A DNA stretch of 30,167 bases from Baffinella frigidus (GCA_026770585.1 MU646752.1:320541-350707); one strand, 5' to 3'. Numbered from the stretch's first letter, positions 12,501 through 16,746 are shown. Numbers and translations are program-made. Notes: generated by a model not told the origin, from the sequence alone.

Positions 12501-14902
12501 GTCGCCAGCTGCACCGCGCACTGGGTCGTGCGGATCCATTCCAAGAATTCCAAGAATTCCAAGAATTCACAGGGGGGAGGCGGGACACTCACCAGAAGCA
12601 CACATCGCGCGATGTGGATCTTTTGTTTCGATAGGCCGAATGGCAGAATCGCCACCCACCCACCTTCTTCATCTGAAAAGCTAACGCCAGCGAGGTACTT
12701 AGAGCCTACGGATTGCCTACGGTAGGAGCCCCCCTCCTACGACTTTTAAAGACCTTTTTGTTTTAAACGTCGTAGGAGGAGGGGAGGTTCCTACCGTAGG
12801 CTAAGGGGTCCGCTGGCGTTAGTGTGTGGCATTATTCTGCGCCGTGTGGATAGCCAGCTCGCGGCAGAGGAAGCTCTACCCTCAATCCTTCCTTCGACTG
12901 ACACGAGACACTCACCAGAAGAACACATCGCGGACGGAGCGTTTTTCGGAGAGGTCGAACGGTAGGGTGGGGAGCTGCACCGTGCTCTGGGCGGCCGTGC
13001 GGATCAATTCCAAGAAAAGAAAAAACAGGGAGGTGGCGGGACACCCACCAGAAGAAGACATCTCTGACCGAGCGCTTTTCCGAGAGGCCGAACGGTAGCG
13101 TGGCGAGCTGCACTGCGCGCTGTGCCGTGCGGATAGCCAGCTCGCGGTGGAGGAACCGCGCATTTTCCAGTCGGTATTTGTCGACGGTGCCGCGCAGCCC
13201 GAACTGTTCGAGGGGAGGGGGTCTTAGTACGTCTTCGTGTGCCGCTTCCACGCAGCACTCCGGGGATTCGCGCGCTCGGCGTGTACACGGTTGCTCGCTA
13301 ATAATGCCTGAGTGTGTAGACCACTCTACTAGGGATGGCCAGGAGACCACTCTACTAGGGATACTAGGGATGGCCCTAGTAGACCACTCTACTAGCCACT
13401 AACCTTCACGGCTTGGGCAAATCGACGATTTTCGATTCGGGATTTCAAGGGGGTTGAAGTCGGAATCCGACTTCAACGGCTCCAACTCCCCTTAGAATCG
13501 GGAAATCAAAAATCGTCGATTTGCCCAAGCCGTGAGGGTTGGTGGAGGGATGGCCAGGAGCGGTGCCGCGCAGCCCGAACTGTTCGGGGCGGATGGGGGG
13601 GGGGGGTCGAAGGAGATCAAACTGCTTGCAGAGGTGAGAAGGTCTCAGGGGATCGAACTGCTTGCTTTTAAGGGGCGAAGATCCCGAAGTGTTCCGGGCG
13701 GTGGGGAGGGGGTCGCAGGGGATCGGGAACCCGAACTGCGCGCGAGGGGCTCATCCGGGAACAGCTTTAATGTAAAATAAAATGGATCCCTATTTGTTCA
13801 TATGAGTTGGACAAAGGTTCATTAGGGCTCTAAGTAAAATCAATTGGGACCAGAACCCGGTTTGGTTAGGCCATTTTCTTGAGGGGTCTCAGGGGATCGG
13901 AAGCACGAGGTGCGCGCGAGGGGCGGCGGGACGGAGGGGATCACTTGATGGGGGGGGGGGTTCGCGCGCTCGACGTGTACGTGCCACACAGCGGACTTCA
14001 AAGGGATTTTGAATAGCCCCTGAGCGATAACATCTAGGATCCTACAGTAGACAACCCGTAGGGACATAGGGGAGTTCCTACGGTTAAGGTAACGGAAACT
14101 CGGGCTCTCAGCGCCCGAAAATCCCTTCGTAGCCCGCTGTGTGGTTGATGAAATTGATTGGATACTCATAAAATCACAAACTCCTGGGTGTGACAGAGCG
14201 GAATGCAGACGAGCACAACCGTTCGAGGTTGCGTGTTGGTCGGTTTCGGGAAAGCACGGCGCGGATAGCCCGCCGGTGTGTTACACACGTGTCCACCAAT
14301 CTTCACGGTGGGACCAAATCGCTGATTTTCGATTTCCCAATTCCTATGGAAAATGGCTCCACCACAGGCGAATTCGCCTGGCTGCCCGGGTGAATCTGAG
14401 ATTTTAAAATCGGCGATTTGGTCCTTCCGTGAGGGTTGGTGGGTGTATGCGGGCAGGATGGTGAAGGCACCGTGGCGGATGCGGTCCTGAGGACTACTCC
14501 TGGAAAAAGTCGGGGAGCTGGCCGACACGCAACCTCGTACACGTCCTTTCGGAGGGTATCGGAAGGATTGGTCGGTTCAGGCACTGACAATGCATTTATC
14601 TGAGCACTCACATGGAAAAGGTCGGGGAGCCCAGCCACTGGGGCAGCAGGCAAGGCATGTCCCCGGGGGAGATGGATTTCGGGGGTTGACATTATCTGAG
14701 CAGAGTTGACCGGTAACCTAGCTCTGCCGAGCGCTTGACAGGTACCCTAGCTCTACCGCAGGTGAATTGACTGGTCTTTTTCACACCAAGAGTGGACGCA
14801 CCTGGAAGAGGTCGGGGAGCGCGACGGGCGTCGGTTCTTGCTCCGCGAGCCTCAGCAGCACGTTCTCTCTGTCGGGGTCGACTCCCAGCACGCCGGTCCA
14901 CA
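452..14902 (-). CDS. PDK: Mitochondrial PDK/BCKDK-family protein kinase gene, 12 exons, 5' and 3' ends missing
   Basis: Composite gene read on the minus strand from high to low coordinates. Known family role: GHKL-fold kinases in the mitochondrial matrix that phosphorylate the E1 subunit of pyruvate or branched-chain ketoacid dehydrogenase and switch the complex off. Seen in order: TPVALPDLFQ, FLHRELAIRTAQ, FPEL, EEEARFT, RDHTAVVRNLAQG, VELRDEVG, FYTARIGLRFLMEHH, ENPGYSGIL, ADDAVGLCLAH, YVPSH, the N-box E|LLKNAVRAVVE and the G1 box ISDEGGGIPRS. About 300 residues are visible against roughly 400 usual for the family. Ten of the eleven recognised junctions or flanking phases fit; phase is unresolved around the small exon at 11.73 kb. 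A start exon with a targeting peptide was not found, and the G2 region lies left of the window. Introns are 0.4-2.9 kb and packed with foldbacks and degraded exon copies. PDK and BCKDK cannot be separated from these pieces. Confidence 0.88.
631..702. repeat. Three copies of ACCCAGAGTCGTATATCAC
   Basis: A 19-bp unit at 632, 664 and 685 with short spacers; no function inferred. Confidence 0.85.
739..949. mobile_element. Foldback E1 (CCACTCGAGGCTAGA arms)
   Basis: 211 bp between TA and TA. Arms CCACTCGAGGCTAGAGATGT and CCTCTTCCAGCCTGGAGTGG. Contains the core-1 remnant GGTGTAGTAAATTTCACAC and a 42-bp perfect palindrome at 838-879 centred on GAATTC. Confidence 0.85.
996..1046 (-). pseudogene. Decayed 3' half of the N-box exon
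   Basis: gggtacgaaacaagccgcga through cagtcgg and ctcctcag parallels the 3' half of the exon at 1335-1430 with many substitutions. A shorter echo of the donor region (gaaatgggtacgatccattc) lies at about 1173-1195. Confidence 0.55.
1107..1340. mobile_element. Foldback D6 region with GGCGGGAAACGCAC arms
   Basis: GTGTAGTAACTTTCATGGGC, its inverted partner near 1200-1227, and a direct repeat of the first unit at 1264-1313. Core 1 again, with a third type of arm. The direct repeat runs into the end of the N-box exon. Confidence 0.65.
1335..1430 (-). CDS. PDK: PDK-family exon, GHKL N-box
   Basis: The 96-nt, 32-codon exon has acceptor tgcgcag and donor GGCCTG|gtccgt. It reads LLKNAVRAVVESHPGVPGED then LPAVKVVVARGL. 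This is the N-box of the GHKL ATP site, with Asn in LLKN as the expected Mg-ATP ligand. Phase is 0 at both ends, giving VVVARGL|EDVTIRIS. Copies of its first 41-43 nt with the acceptor occur upstream at 1631-1673 and 1979-2019, and a copy of its 3' half occurs downstream at about 996-1046. Confidence 0.93.
1479..1620. mobile_element. Foldback W1 (GAGGCCATGCAATTT arms)
   Basis: GAGGCCATGCAATTTAAACC and complement; core 5: GCTATCTTAGC..CGACATAGCT and CCACCCGAAGATAGCAAAAC. Confidence 0.85.
1631..1673 (-). pseudogene. Truncated N-box exon copy
   Basis: Carries acceptor gtgcag and LLKNAARAVVESHP, then stops matching. One residue (Val to Ala) and several silent positions differ from the exon at 1335-1430. 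It lies just upstream of that exon in the transcription direction. Confidence 0.75.
1826..1965. repeat. AT-rich tandem repeat
   Basis: TATAAAATATATGGTTAGTT repeated, embedded in two 65-bp units ending in AGTAGGCTCATACACCCTT. Confidence 0.85.
1979..2019 (-). pseudogene. Truncated N-box exon copy
   Basis: Carries acceptor atcagcag and LLKNAVRAVVESHP, then breaks at the same codon as the copy at 1631-1673. The shared breakpoint suggests the two arose together or one from the other. Confidence 0.75.
2156..2250. mobile_element. Half-copy of foldback family N
   Basis: GAGCGGGTGCGGGAAAACTT GGCCGATTTGCGAGAGAACC; one arm only. Confidence 0.65.
2341..2596 (-). pseudogene. Third YVPSH exon copy, split by a foldback
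   Basis: The 3' part of the exon (to GTGCGACGGGACGTA on the plus strand) is followed by foldback O1 and then by GGTGGTGCTCGGGT, the continuation seen uninterrupted in the two sister copies. The 5' end decays into unrelated sequence. Donor GAG|gttcct is kept. Confidence 0.75.
2377..2580. mobile_element. Foldback O1 with an empty-site partner
   Basis: TTGTCGAAATGGGCTTCGCG .. GGAGCCCATTTCGACAA with inner arms AATCGAGGTCAGGTCA. TA on both sides. The uninterrupted target, GACGTAGGYGATGCTYGGGT, is present at 2722 and 2939. Confidence 0.93.
2691..2759 (-). pseudogene. Second copy of the YVPSH exon, frame intact
   Basis: A full-length 69-nt copy of the exon at 2908-2976. By eye six bases differ: four are synonymous and two change residues (Thr to Ala, Gln to Pro). 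The donor GAG|gtctat is kept, but the acceptor AG is replaced by GG. The bias toward silent change suggests the copy was under coding constraint for a time, or derives from a sister copy that was. It could be a dead exon duplicate or an alternative exon. Confidence 0.75.
2908..2976 (-). CDS. PDK: PDK-family exon, YVPSH segment
   Basis: The 69-nt, 23-codon exon has acceptor taagcgcag and donor ACCGAG|gtccac. It reads VVCKAPDPSITYVPSH then MQYMVTE. It matches '..pyvPsHl.hml.E'. The last Glu is the catalytic Glu that precedes the N-box in this family and is joined to LLKNAVRA in the next exon. Two further copies lie downstream in the intron: an intact-frame copy at 2691-2759 and one split by a foldback at 2341-2596. 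Confidence 0.92.
2984..3075. repeat. Telomere-variant array (TTCAGGG)n
   Basis: Six TTCAGGG units with TTTAGGG and TTTCGGG at the edges, starting six bases beyond the acceptor of the YVPSH exon. Confidence 0.85.
3103..3135 (-). pseudogene. Faint copy of the ADDAVG exon donor region
   Basis: tttcaggcggtggggcacta then cctcgatagg resembles the intron-exon edge of 4447 (tttcgggtaagggggcgcga then cctcgacagg). Weak on its own, but it is one of a series. Confidence 0.35.
3416..3508 (-). pseudogene. Donor-side copies of the ADDAVG exon
   Basis: A close copy of the donor and first intron bases (cgttttcgggtaagggggcg then cgacctcgacagg) ends in unrelated sequence at about 3500. A second, poorer echo (ctcgttctcaggcggcgggg) precedes it. 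Confidence 0.55.
3555..3640 (-). pseudogene. ADDAVG exon copy plus an inverted donor fragment
   Basis: cccctgtcgaggggggcgat then gcctgtgagcgccaagcaca and gccccac copies most of the exon (3594-3634). Just before it, cccttacccgaaaaca is the donor region in inverted orientation, making a small local hairpin of exon-derived sequence. Confidence 0.55.
3811..4045 (-). pseudogene. ADDAVG exon copy interrupted by foldback K
   Basis: cacctcgacagggggggctc to cgcccgtgtgagcca, then foldback K, then ggcacagccccactgcgtca. Removing K and one CA restores gtgtgagccaggcacagcc, matching the exon at 4447-4511 (gtgtgcgccaggcacagcc). Confidence 0.75.
3876..4016. mobile_element. Foldback K in a ghost exon, CA target
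   Basis: About 50-bp near-perfect arms: CCACCAGCCACCAGAAGTGA, ACCAAATCGAGGTGATGGCA and complement. CA on both sides. Its ends (CCACCAGCC) and short variable target agree with family H. Confidence 0.9.
4190..4270 (-). pseudogene. ADDAVG exon copy
   Basis: Nearly the whole exon plus its donor intron side (cgttttcaggcaagggggcg, cctcgataggggggg, gtgtgcgcaagacacagccc). The acceptor end is lost into catccaagcg. Confidence 0.65.
4447..4511 (-). CDS. PDK: PDK-family exon, ADDAVGLCLAH
   Basis: The 65-nt exon has acceptor acaccgcag and donor GTCGAG|gtcgcg. After completing Gly it reads QAADDAVGLCLAHTGAAPPV then E. It fits the family helix 'a.eDA..lC...yG.aP.v'. It is the least degraded of at least seven copies in 3.1-4.65 kb and the only one seen with both junctions, full length and frame. 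It is followed in phase by VVCKAPDPS at 2976. Confidence 0.88.
4610..4650 (-). pseudogene. Acceptor-side copy of the ADDAVG exon
   Basis: agggccccactgcgtcgtcc then gccgtttgcc copies the first about 28 nt of the exon behind an acceptor reading tgcaatcag. It lies upstream of the exon at 4447-4511. Confidence 0.6.
4933..4993 (-). CDS. PDK: PDK-family exon, ENPGYSGIL
   Basis: The 61-nt exon has acceptor tctcgcag and donor ATCGCAG|gtcggg. It reads VENPGYSGILAKACRPDLIA plus a leftover G. It matches the family segment '..gyvGii...cspa.va'. It joins the next exon in exact phase (G|GG, Gly). No degraded copy of this exon was noticed. Confidence 0.85.
5012..5080. mobile_element. Half-copy of foldback family C
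   Basis: TGGGGTAATGGACC then ATGGGGTAGTTAGGCCTACG; only one arm and core 2 remain. It lies directly upstream of the ENPGYSGIL exon. Confidence 0.65.
5120..5258. mobile_element. Foldback F1 (CCACACGGTGG ends)
   Basis: CCACACGGTGGTCTACCAAC .. CCCTCGTAGCCCACCGTGTG; interior TTCATCAAAAGTCAACTTAC. Confidence 0.82.
5320..5430. repeat. Local direct repeats
   Basis: GGTGTTTGGTGTTTGGTGAC and two copies of CCTGAGATTTCAYAGGTTAT. No gene or foldback seen. Confidence 0.6.
5467..5638. mobile_element. Foldback C2
   Basis: Arms TTCATGGGGTAACGTCCTGA / complement, with GGGTAGTTAGGCCTACCGTA and core 2; 172 bp. Confidence 0.85.
5964..6032 (-). CDS. PDK: PDK-family exon, FYTARIGLRFLMEHH
   Basis: The 69-nt, 23-codon exon lies between cccgcag and CACAG|gtgctt, phase 0 at both ends. 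It reads VLGAFYTARIGLRFLMEHH then ITAQ, a close match to the family signature 'fLdrFY.sRIgiRmLi.qH'. One frameshifted copy, missing about six bases, lies at 6270-6308 with its acceptor retained. Confidence 0.92.
6116..6199. mobile_element. Family T fragment
   Basis: CCGGTTCTGGTCCTAATTAA ATTTACTTAAGGCCCTAATT .. AACAAATAGGGATCAATTTT. Shares core 4 with family S. Confidence 0.65.
6270..6308 (-). pseudogene. Frameshifted copy of the FYTARIG exon
   Basis: ccccgatacgcgccgtgtag then ccccagaacctgcg matches the 5' part of the exon at 5964-6032 with its acceptor, missing about six bases around Gly-Ala-Phe. A shared flank, ggtctcggctcggcaccgc, also occurs at 6089-6107, 6236-6255 and (degraded) 6525-6545. 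Confidence 0.6.
6308..6504. repeat. Telomere-variant array (GTGTAGG/TGTAGGG)n
   Basis: About 27 units of TGTAGGG with TGCAGGG, TGGAGGG and TTTAGGG variants. Confidence 0.9.
6560..6700. mobile_element. Foldback D1 (TCCGGGGA arms)
   Basis: TA-flanked. Arms TCCGGGGACACCTATTTTTC / complement, around core 1 (GAAAATCACTAC .. GTGTAGTAATGTTC). Confidence 0.88.
6928..7089. mobile_element. Foldback B1 (AAAAGCTAACGCCAGCG ends)
   Basis: 162-bp near-complete hairpin: ATGC.AAAAGCTAACGCCAG at one end and its complement at the other, with stem parts CCTACGGTAGGAACCCCC and CCTCCTACGAC around a spacer near AAACAAAAAGGTCT. The left end of this copy is decayed. Confidence 0.85.
7239..7371. mobile_element. Foldback I1 (GCTCTGYCTCAG ends)
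   Basis: GCTCTGCCTCAGCCGGGTTG .. GAGCCCAAATAGACTGAGAC AGAGC. TA left, TG right. Interior GGTACAAATCCGTCAACTTT. Confidence 0.8.
7438..7615. repeat. GGTAGGGTAG and TTTAGGG variants
   Basis: GTAGG units, then CCCTAAACCCTAGGGAGGAG, then inverted TTTAGGG units, so two opposite telomere-type strands meet at 7510-7560. Confidence 0.75.
7660..7768. mobile_element. Family W copy
   Basis: TGCTATCTTGGGATGGTTTT .. ACCACCCTTAAGATAGCATA and GGTTTAAATT; core 5. Confidence 0.65.
8006..8215. mobile_element. Family I copy with a triplicated end
   Basis: CAAGTTGGCAAGCTGGCTTC to GAGCCCAAATAGACTGAGGA AGAGCTAG, followed by two further tandem copies of the 28-bp end unit (ACTGAGGAAGAGCTAGGATT CGACTTAG). A second decayed copy runs 8262-8345. 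Confidence 0.65.
8378..8439 (-). CDS. PDK: PDK-family exon, VELRDEVG segment
   Basis: The 62-nt exon has acceptor gggctggcag and donor GACCAG|gtcccc. It reads (V)ELRDEVGAERFHHMQESIDQ. It fits 'mAqGv.El...' followed by the helix leading into 'fLdrFY.sRIgiR'. Phase is exact on both sides. Four shorter copies of its 3' end (CTGGTCGATGGACTCCTGCA as read on the plus strand) occur downstream in the same intron at 8228-8260, 8006-8037, 7627-7647 and 7388-7415. Confidence 0.78.
8761..9317 (-). pseudogene. Three copies of the RDHTAVV exon
   Basis: Copies at 8761-8802, 9012-9040 and 9271-9317 keep the NLAQG end followed by gcatgcgg, ggatgcgg or ggacgcgg. All are decayed upstream. Each is flanked by GGA/GAA tracts and by a repeated 'agacttttgg.tcactcat.tccaggc' segment, so the duplicated unit is larger than the exon. 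Confidence 0.6.
8868..9260. repeat. GGA/GAA trinucleotide tracts
   Basis: Tracts at 8868-8902, 8978-8999, 9155-9215 and 9229-9263; smaller ones at 268-285, 9478-9500 and 9738-9752. Each lies next to a copy of the RDHTAVV exon, as part of a repeated unit. Confidence 0.9.
9518..9574 (-). CDS. PDK: PDK-family exon, His motif RDHTAVV
   Basis: The 57-nt exon reads MLKRMLRDHTAVVRNLAQ plus a leftover G. It matches the family motif 'RH..VV..mAqGv' with the conserved His. The acceptor is ggtgcag. The exon end that keeps phase with the next exon (G|TG GAG, Val-Glu) is CAGG|gatgcg, a GA rather than GT donor; GA and GC donors are known in dinoflagellates. The degraded copy at 8.77 kb has gcatgcgg at the equivalent place. 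Copies lie at 8761-8802, 9012-9040, 9271-9317 and 9890-9930. Confidence 0.8.
9890..9930 (-). pseudogene. 5' copy of the RDHTAVV exon
   Basis: cgaccgtgtggtcccgcggc then atccgtttcagcaacgctgt copies the 5' two thirds of the exon at 9518-9574, with intron flank. Confidence 0.6.
10074..10162. mobile_element. Half-copy of foldback family G
   Basis: CCACACAGCGGGCTGAGAAG, TTCTTCGGCCCATTTTGGGG, CTTTCCGTTACCTTATC; the right half is absent. Confidence 0.65.
10299..10426. mobile_element. Foldback D2 (TCCGGGGA arms)
   Basis: TA-flanked sister of D1: TCCGGGGAACCCTATTTTTC / complement around GAAAATTACCAC .. GCGTAGTAATTTTC. Confidence 0.9.
10503..10636. mobile_element. Foldback F2 with 8-bp target duplication
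   Basis: Inverted relative to F1 and F3. TACCCACA occurs at 10495-10502 and 10637-10644, directly bordering both ends. An 8-bp duplication is typical of hAT and P superfamilies. Confidence 0.88.
10655..10720 (-). CDS. PDK: PDK-family exon, VEEEARFT segment
   Basis: It reads AATDLASSPCPHTVEEEARFT and ends ACA G|gtactc. In the family this is the acidic stretch 'deerFt.lL' before the His motif. The leftover G joins the CG that opens the exon at 9518-9574 to make Ala, an exact phase match. The start is uncertain: gtatgcag|AC at 10720 is preferred because the same acceptor sequence is copied at about 11020-11060. A second AG at 10742 would add seven residues in frame. Confidence 0.7.
10851..11005. 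mobile_element. Foldback C3
   Basis: Between TA and TA. Arms GGCCAACGGACTAAAAATGG and its complement, then GGTAGTTAGGCCTACGG. Confidence 0.87.
11196..11358. mobile_element. Foldback N2
   Basis: 163 bp between TA and TA. Arms GAGCGCTTGCGAGAAAACTT GGCCGATTTTAACGAGA and complement; core 3 (GGTCCATCTAAACGATTCTG) inside. Confidence 0.9.
11394..11510. mobile_element. Foldback A2
   Basis: Second copy of family A, 117 bp between TA and TA, same interior. Confidence 0.88.
11727..11759 (-). CDS. PDK: Candidate 33-nt PDK-family exon (FPEL)
   Basis: A tiny segment between gcacag and CTG|gtgact reads FSAARGGFPEL. The family has 'SF..lr.FPE' after the WY motif, so order and content fit. The phase does not: the preceding exon leaves two bases and this frame starts at a codon boundary. 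About four residues (Tyr-Val-x-Ser) and one base are therefore unaccounted for, and a further micro-exon may be missing. Copies of the gtcagtcagctgac donor side recur at 11131-11190, 11524-11545 and 10745-10797, which supports a genuine exon end here. Confidence 0.45.
11786..11893. mobile_element. Foldback U
   Basis: TCCCTTAAGTGGCGAG .. CTCGCCACTTGAGGGA, TA on both sides, core 2 inside. Confidence 0.82.
12034..12271. mobile_element. Foldback O2
   Basis: TTGTACTTTTCGGGTGAGCG CGGATTTT and complement, inner arms TCGGGTCGGGGTGTCGGG. TA on both sides. Interior shares CCACCCATAA.ATG.CAC with O1. Confidence 0.9.
12317..13002 (-). pseudogene. Several 3'-half copies of the FLHRELAIR exon
   Basis: Copies at about 12912-13002, 12838-12875 (middle part), 12590-12660, 12440-12525 and 12317-12350 (donor only). 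The two at 12590 and 12912 have a canonical donor CTG|gtgagt where the full exon has gtgggt. Each preserves parts of AVQLATLPFGLSEKRSVRD. Confidence 0.7.
12671..12832. mobile_element. Foldback B2
   Basis: 162 bp, inverted relative to B1, lying between ghost copies of the FLHRELAIR exon. Confidence 0.87.
13049..13203 (-). CDS. PDK: PDK-family exon, FLHRELAIRTAQ segment
   Basis: The exon has 155 nt (51 codons plus TG). Its acceptor is a C/T-rich tract ending in aacag and its donor is CTG|gtgggt. It continues in phase from the exon at 14802-14902, giving LFQ|FGLRGTVDKY. It carries RFLHRELAIRTAQRAVQL and LPFGLSEKRSV, equal to the N-terminal four-helix region of the family (..FLhrELpiRlAhRv.eL..LP..L...pSv). 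The expected Trp is completed across the junction (TG|G). Degraded copies of its 3' half, each with a caccagaag junction, lie at 12.3-13.0 kb, and a copy of its 5' end lies at 13.56 kb. Confidence 0.9.
13396..13545. mobile_element. Foldback H1 (CCACCAACC ends), AG target
   Basis: CCACTAACCTTCACGGCTTG .. AAGCCGTGAGGGTTGGTGG with stem GGGCAAATCGACGATTTTCG. AG borders both ends. Confidence 0.88.
13560..13920 (-). pseudogene. Acceptor-side copies of the FLHRELAIR exon
   Basis: gtgccgcgcagcccgaactg then ttcggggcgg at 13562-13590 copies the exon start. Weaker echoes (gatcaaactgcttgc, gatcgaactgcttgc, gggaacccgaactgcgcg, gcacgaggtgcgcg) follow at 13616, 13650, 13719 and 13898, as a decayed tandem series. 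Confidence 0.45.
13780..13862. mobile_element. Inverted family T fragment
   Basis: GGATCCCTATTTGTTCATAT GAGTTGGACAAAGGTTCATT .. TTGGGACCAGAACCCGG, the reverse complement of 6116-6199 with few changes. Confidence 0.7.
13984..14144. mobile_element. Foldback G2 (CCACACAGCGG ends)
   Basis: 161 bp, arms CCACACAGCGGACTTCAAAG and CTTCGTAGCCCGCTGTGTGG, core 2 inside. Confidence 0.85.
14293..14442. mobile_element. Foldback H2, GT target
   Basis: CCACCAATCTTCACGGTGGG .. TTCCGTGAGGGTTGGTGG; GT on both sides. Confidence 0.88.
14511..14640 (-). pseudogene. Two 3'-end copies of the ALPDLFQ exon
   Basis: tggaaaaagtcggggagc and tggaaaaggtcggggagccc repeat the last about 18 nt of the exon at 14802. The second ends TTCCAT|gtgagt, the first CCAG|gagtag. 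Confidence 0.55.
14802..14902 (-). CDS. PDK: PDK-family exon, TPVALPDLFQ segment
   Basis: The 101-nt exon follows a pyrimidine tract and AG and ends at CAG|gtgcgt. It begins with two bases of a split codon, so at least one exon lies upstream. It reads 33 residues, WTGVLGVDPDREN then LLRLAEQEPTPVALPDLFQ. In the family this is the stretch just before the conserved Phe-Gly that opens the next exon (..TPvsL.qL.eFG..). The same open frame continues upstream to about 15377, but I see no convincing start there. Partial copies of its 3' end lie at about 14511-14535 and 14611-14640. Confidence 0.8.
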
Positions 14903-15402
14903 CTGGGGGGGGCGGCACGCTGTCAGTTCGTTGGTTTATGTCGGGTCTTAGTACACGAGATGTGAGGGGTCGTGCAGAGGGTGCAGGCCAAGGAAGCTTT
15001 CTGTTGCAGTCGACGTCGGGAAGACAAGAGACGGTGCTCCTGCCGACGTGACGGGGCAGGAGAGGGACATGCAGGGGGCACGCACCGTAATTTTCGCTGC
15101 GTCGACTTGCGGAAGCGCCTGGGACGCGTCCGAAAGAGCGTGCCTGCCCCGCCTCCCCCCATCGCCTTGCCAAAATCGGTGTTGGCCGGGGTATGGAGAA
15201 ATGGTGTGAATGGCCCAGGTTCCGCACCACACCAACTACTGGCGCGATCTGGAACCAAACGGGGCTGTGCGTCGTGCGAACCACAGGGGCCGCACAAGCA
15301 ACAAACCCACCGCCTCTCATTTGAGAGAAGGATCCTGTGAACAGCTTTTTAAAACGATTGTAAAAAAAAGGTACCATTCAAGCTGCGGGTTTCCTTTTGC
15401 AG

Positions 15403-16026
15403 GGACCCAGTGTCGGAGGTTTGGTGCTGGGCACAAGTTTCGGCTGGGCGCTGGTCGCCTTGGAGGCCGGGCTTGAAGGGCTCACGGGCCCAGGATCGAG
15501 CGAGAGTCTGCCACAGCTACCTCGAGAGCAAAATCCGCGGGTTGCCGCGAAGAGTGCTGGGGTCTTGGGAAAGGGGCAGGCGGGTCAGTTGTGGTGCACG
15601 GCTTTCCGTGGCACCCTTGAGACTGTGGCATCAGCGTGTGCGCGACCGTTCCGGCTGCACACTCGTGTGCACAGTGCTCACGCAGGGGGGGGGATGGCGC
15701 GCTCGGCTCGTTGCCCGCTGCCAGGAGGATCTTGGCCCCTTCTCCTCCTCATATGGGCAGCAGGCACCGCCGACCACGCTCCCGCCGCCGGCGCGGCAGC
15801 CCACCTTTCTCGCAAATGTTCACCTTCGGAGCGCGCCTTGATTCTGCACCCACCAAGCGTCGGAAGAGCGCAGCGAGCTGTGGACCGCTGCTCGGCTGGC
15901 GTGTCCCCAGCAAAAGATCCCCGTCACTTGCCAGTGCGGCTGAGAGGGGGTGGGCAAGAAAATAACGCCGGGGGCTGGGTGCTCCGCGGTGGCGGAGGTC
16001 CTTTGGACGGGGCAACCGAGCCCCAG
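15403..16026 (+). CDS. Possible exon or open frame, unrecognised
   Basis: An open frame of about 235 codons (the longest in the window) follows a strong acceptor (tttccttttgcag). It starts GPSVGGLVLGTSFGWALVAL and runs to the VDFANEY segment. GC is high and foldbacks are absent, unlike the surroundings. Three other frames are also long and open here, so the GC content alone may explain it. Much of the internal peptide is low-complexity and Arg/Ser/Gly-rich, so only the first about 30 residues look protein-like. Confidence 0.25.
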
Positions 16027-16071
16027 GTGGATTTCGCGAACGAGTACGCCAAGATGTTCGGCGACTTTCCG
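16027..16071 (+). CDS. Exon-like segment VDFANEYAKMFGDFP
   Basis: 45 nt between ccccag and CCG|gtgcgt, phase 0. The peptide looks like ordinary globular protein but I do not recognise the family. The next acceptor (gtgcag at 16118-16120) opens GARYLFRCRWSL in the same phase, so the two could be consecutive exons. Confidence 0.45.
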
Positions 16072-16241
16072 GTGCGTTCTCCCCCCAGCCCGGTTCGTAC
16101 CTGATTTTTTGGCGGTGCAGGGTGCAAGGTACTTGTTTCGCTGCCGTTGGAGTTTGGTGGTGGCGATGCGCGCTGCGGACGGGTGGGAATGGTTGGGGTT
16201 GCCGCCATTGCCAGGAAAGCACGAGCTTGACGAACTTCGTA

Positions 16242-16374
16242 GCTCTGTCTCAGTTTATTTCGGCTCACCAATTTGGTGATCCCGGGCTCTTTTTCGCCCC
16301 AAAGTCGACGGATGTGTACCGCACACGCATCTTGTCAACTGCCGAATCGTCGGGAAACCCGAGTGCGGCGGAGC
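16242..16374. mobile_element. Foldback I4
   Basis: GCTCTGTCTCAGTTTATTTC .. GGAGC; TA on both sides. Interior CAAAGTCGACGGATGTGTAC is the reverse of I1. Confidence 0.8.
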
Positions 16375-16636
16375 TAGACGCTGGCCCCCAGAGCCCCTGT
16401 CGTCCGTACTCGATCCTACAACCAAGTGCAGTGTGTCAGAGAACTCCAGATCCGTGTAGTACCTGAAACCCCGCAGGGGGTCTTAGAATGTGGTCATGCT
16501 GGTCTTTGTAATCAATAAATTCTCTCTCTCCGTACTCGGCGAGTTGACCGATCCGTGGTTGGCTCCGGCACCAGTTTTTTTAATTAAAAATGTTTCCACA
16601 TTAGATCCGTGACCGATGCGCGGTTGGCTCTCGCAG

Positions 16637-16740
16637 GTGGCTCCAGCGAACCCCGGAGGAGAGCAGAAGGAGTATGACCCCCATTACGTGTGGAGCAAGG
16701 TTCCGGAGTTGGCGCGGAAGCACGGTCGCTCGCCCTACCT
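16637..16740 (+). CDS. Exon VAPANPGGEQKEYD..., unrecognised
   Basis: Acceptor ctctcgcag, then VAPANPGGEQKEYDPHYVWS and KVPELARKHGRSPY. The 3' end is not clear. A second copy at 16840-17036 preserves the frame (YVWSKASEPARKHGLLPY), which supports coding. Family not recognised. Confidence 0.55.
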
Positions 16741-16746
16741 CCTCCC

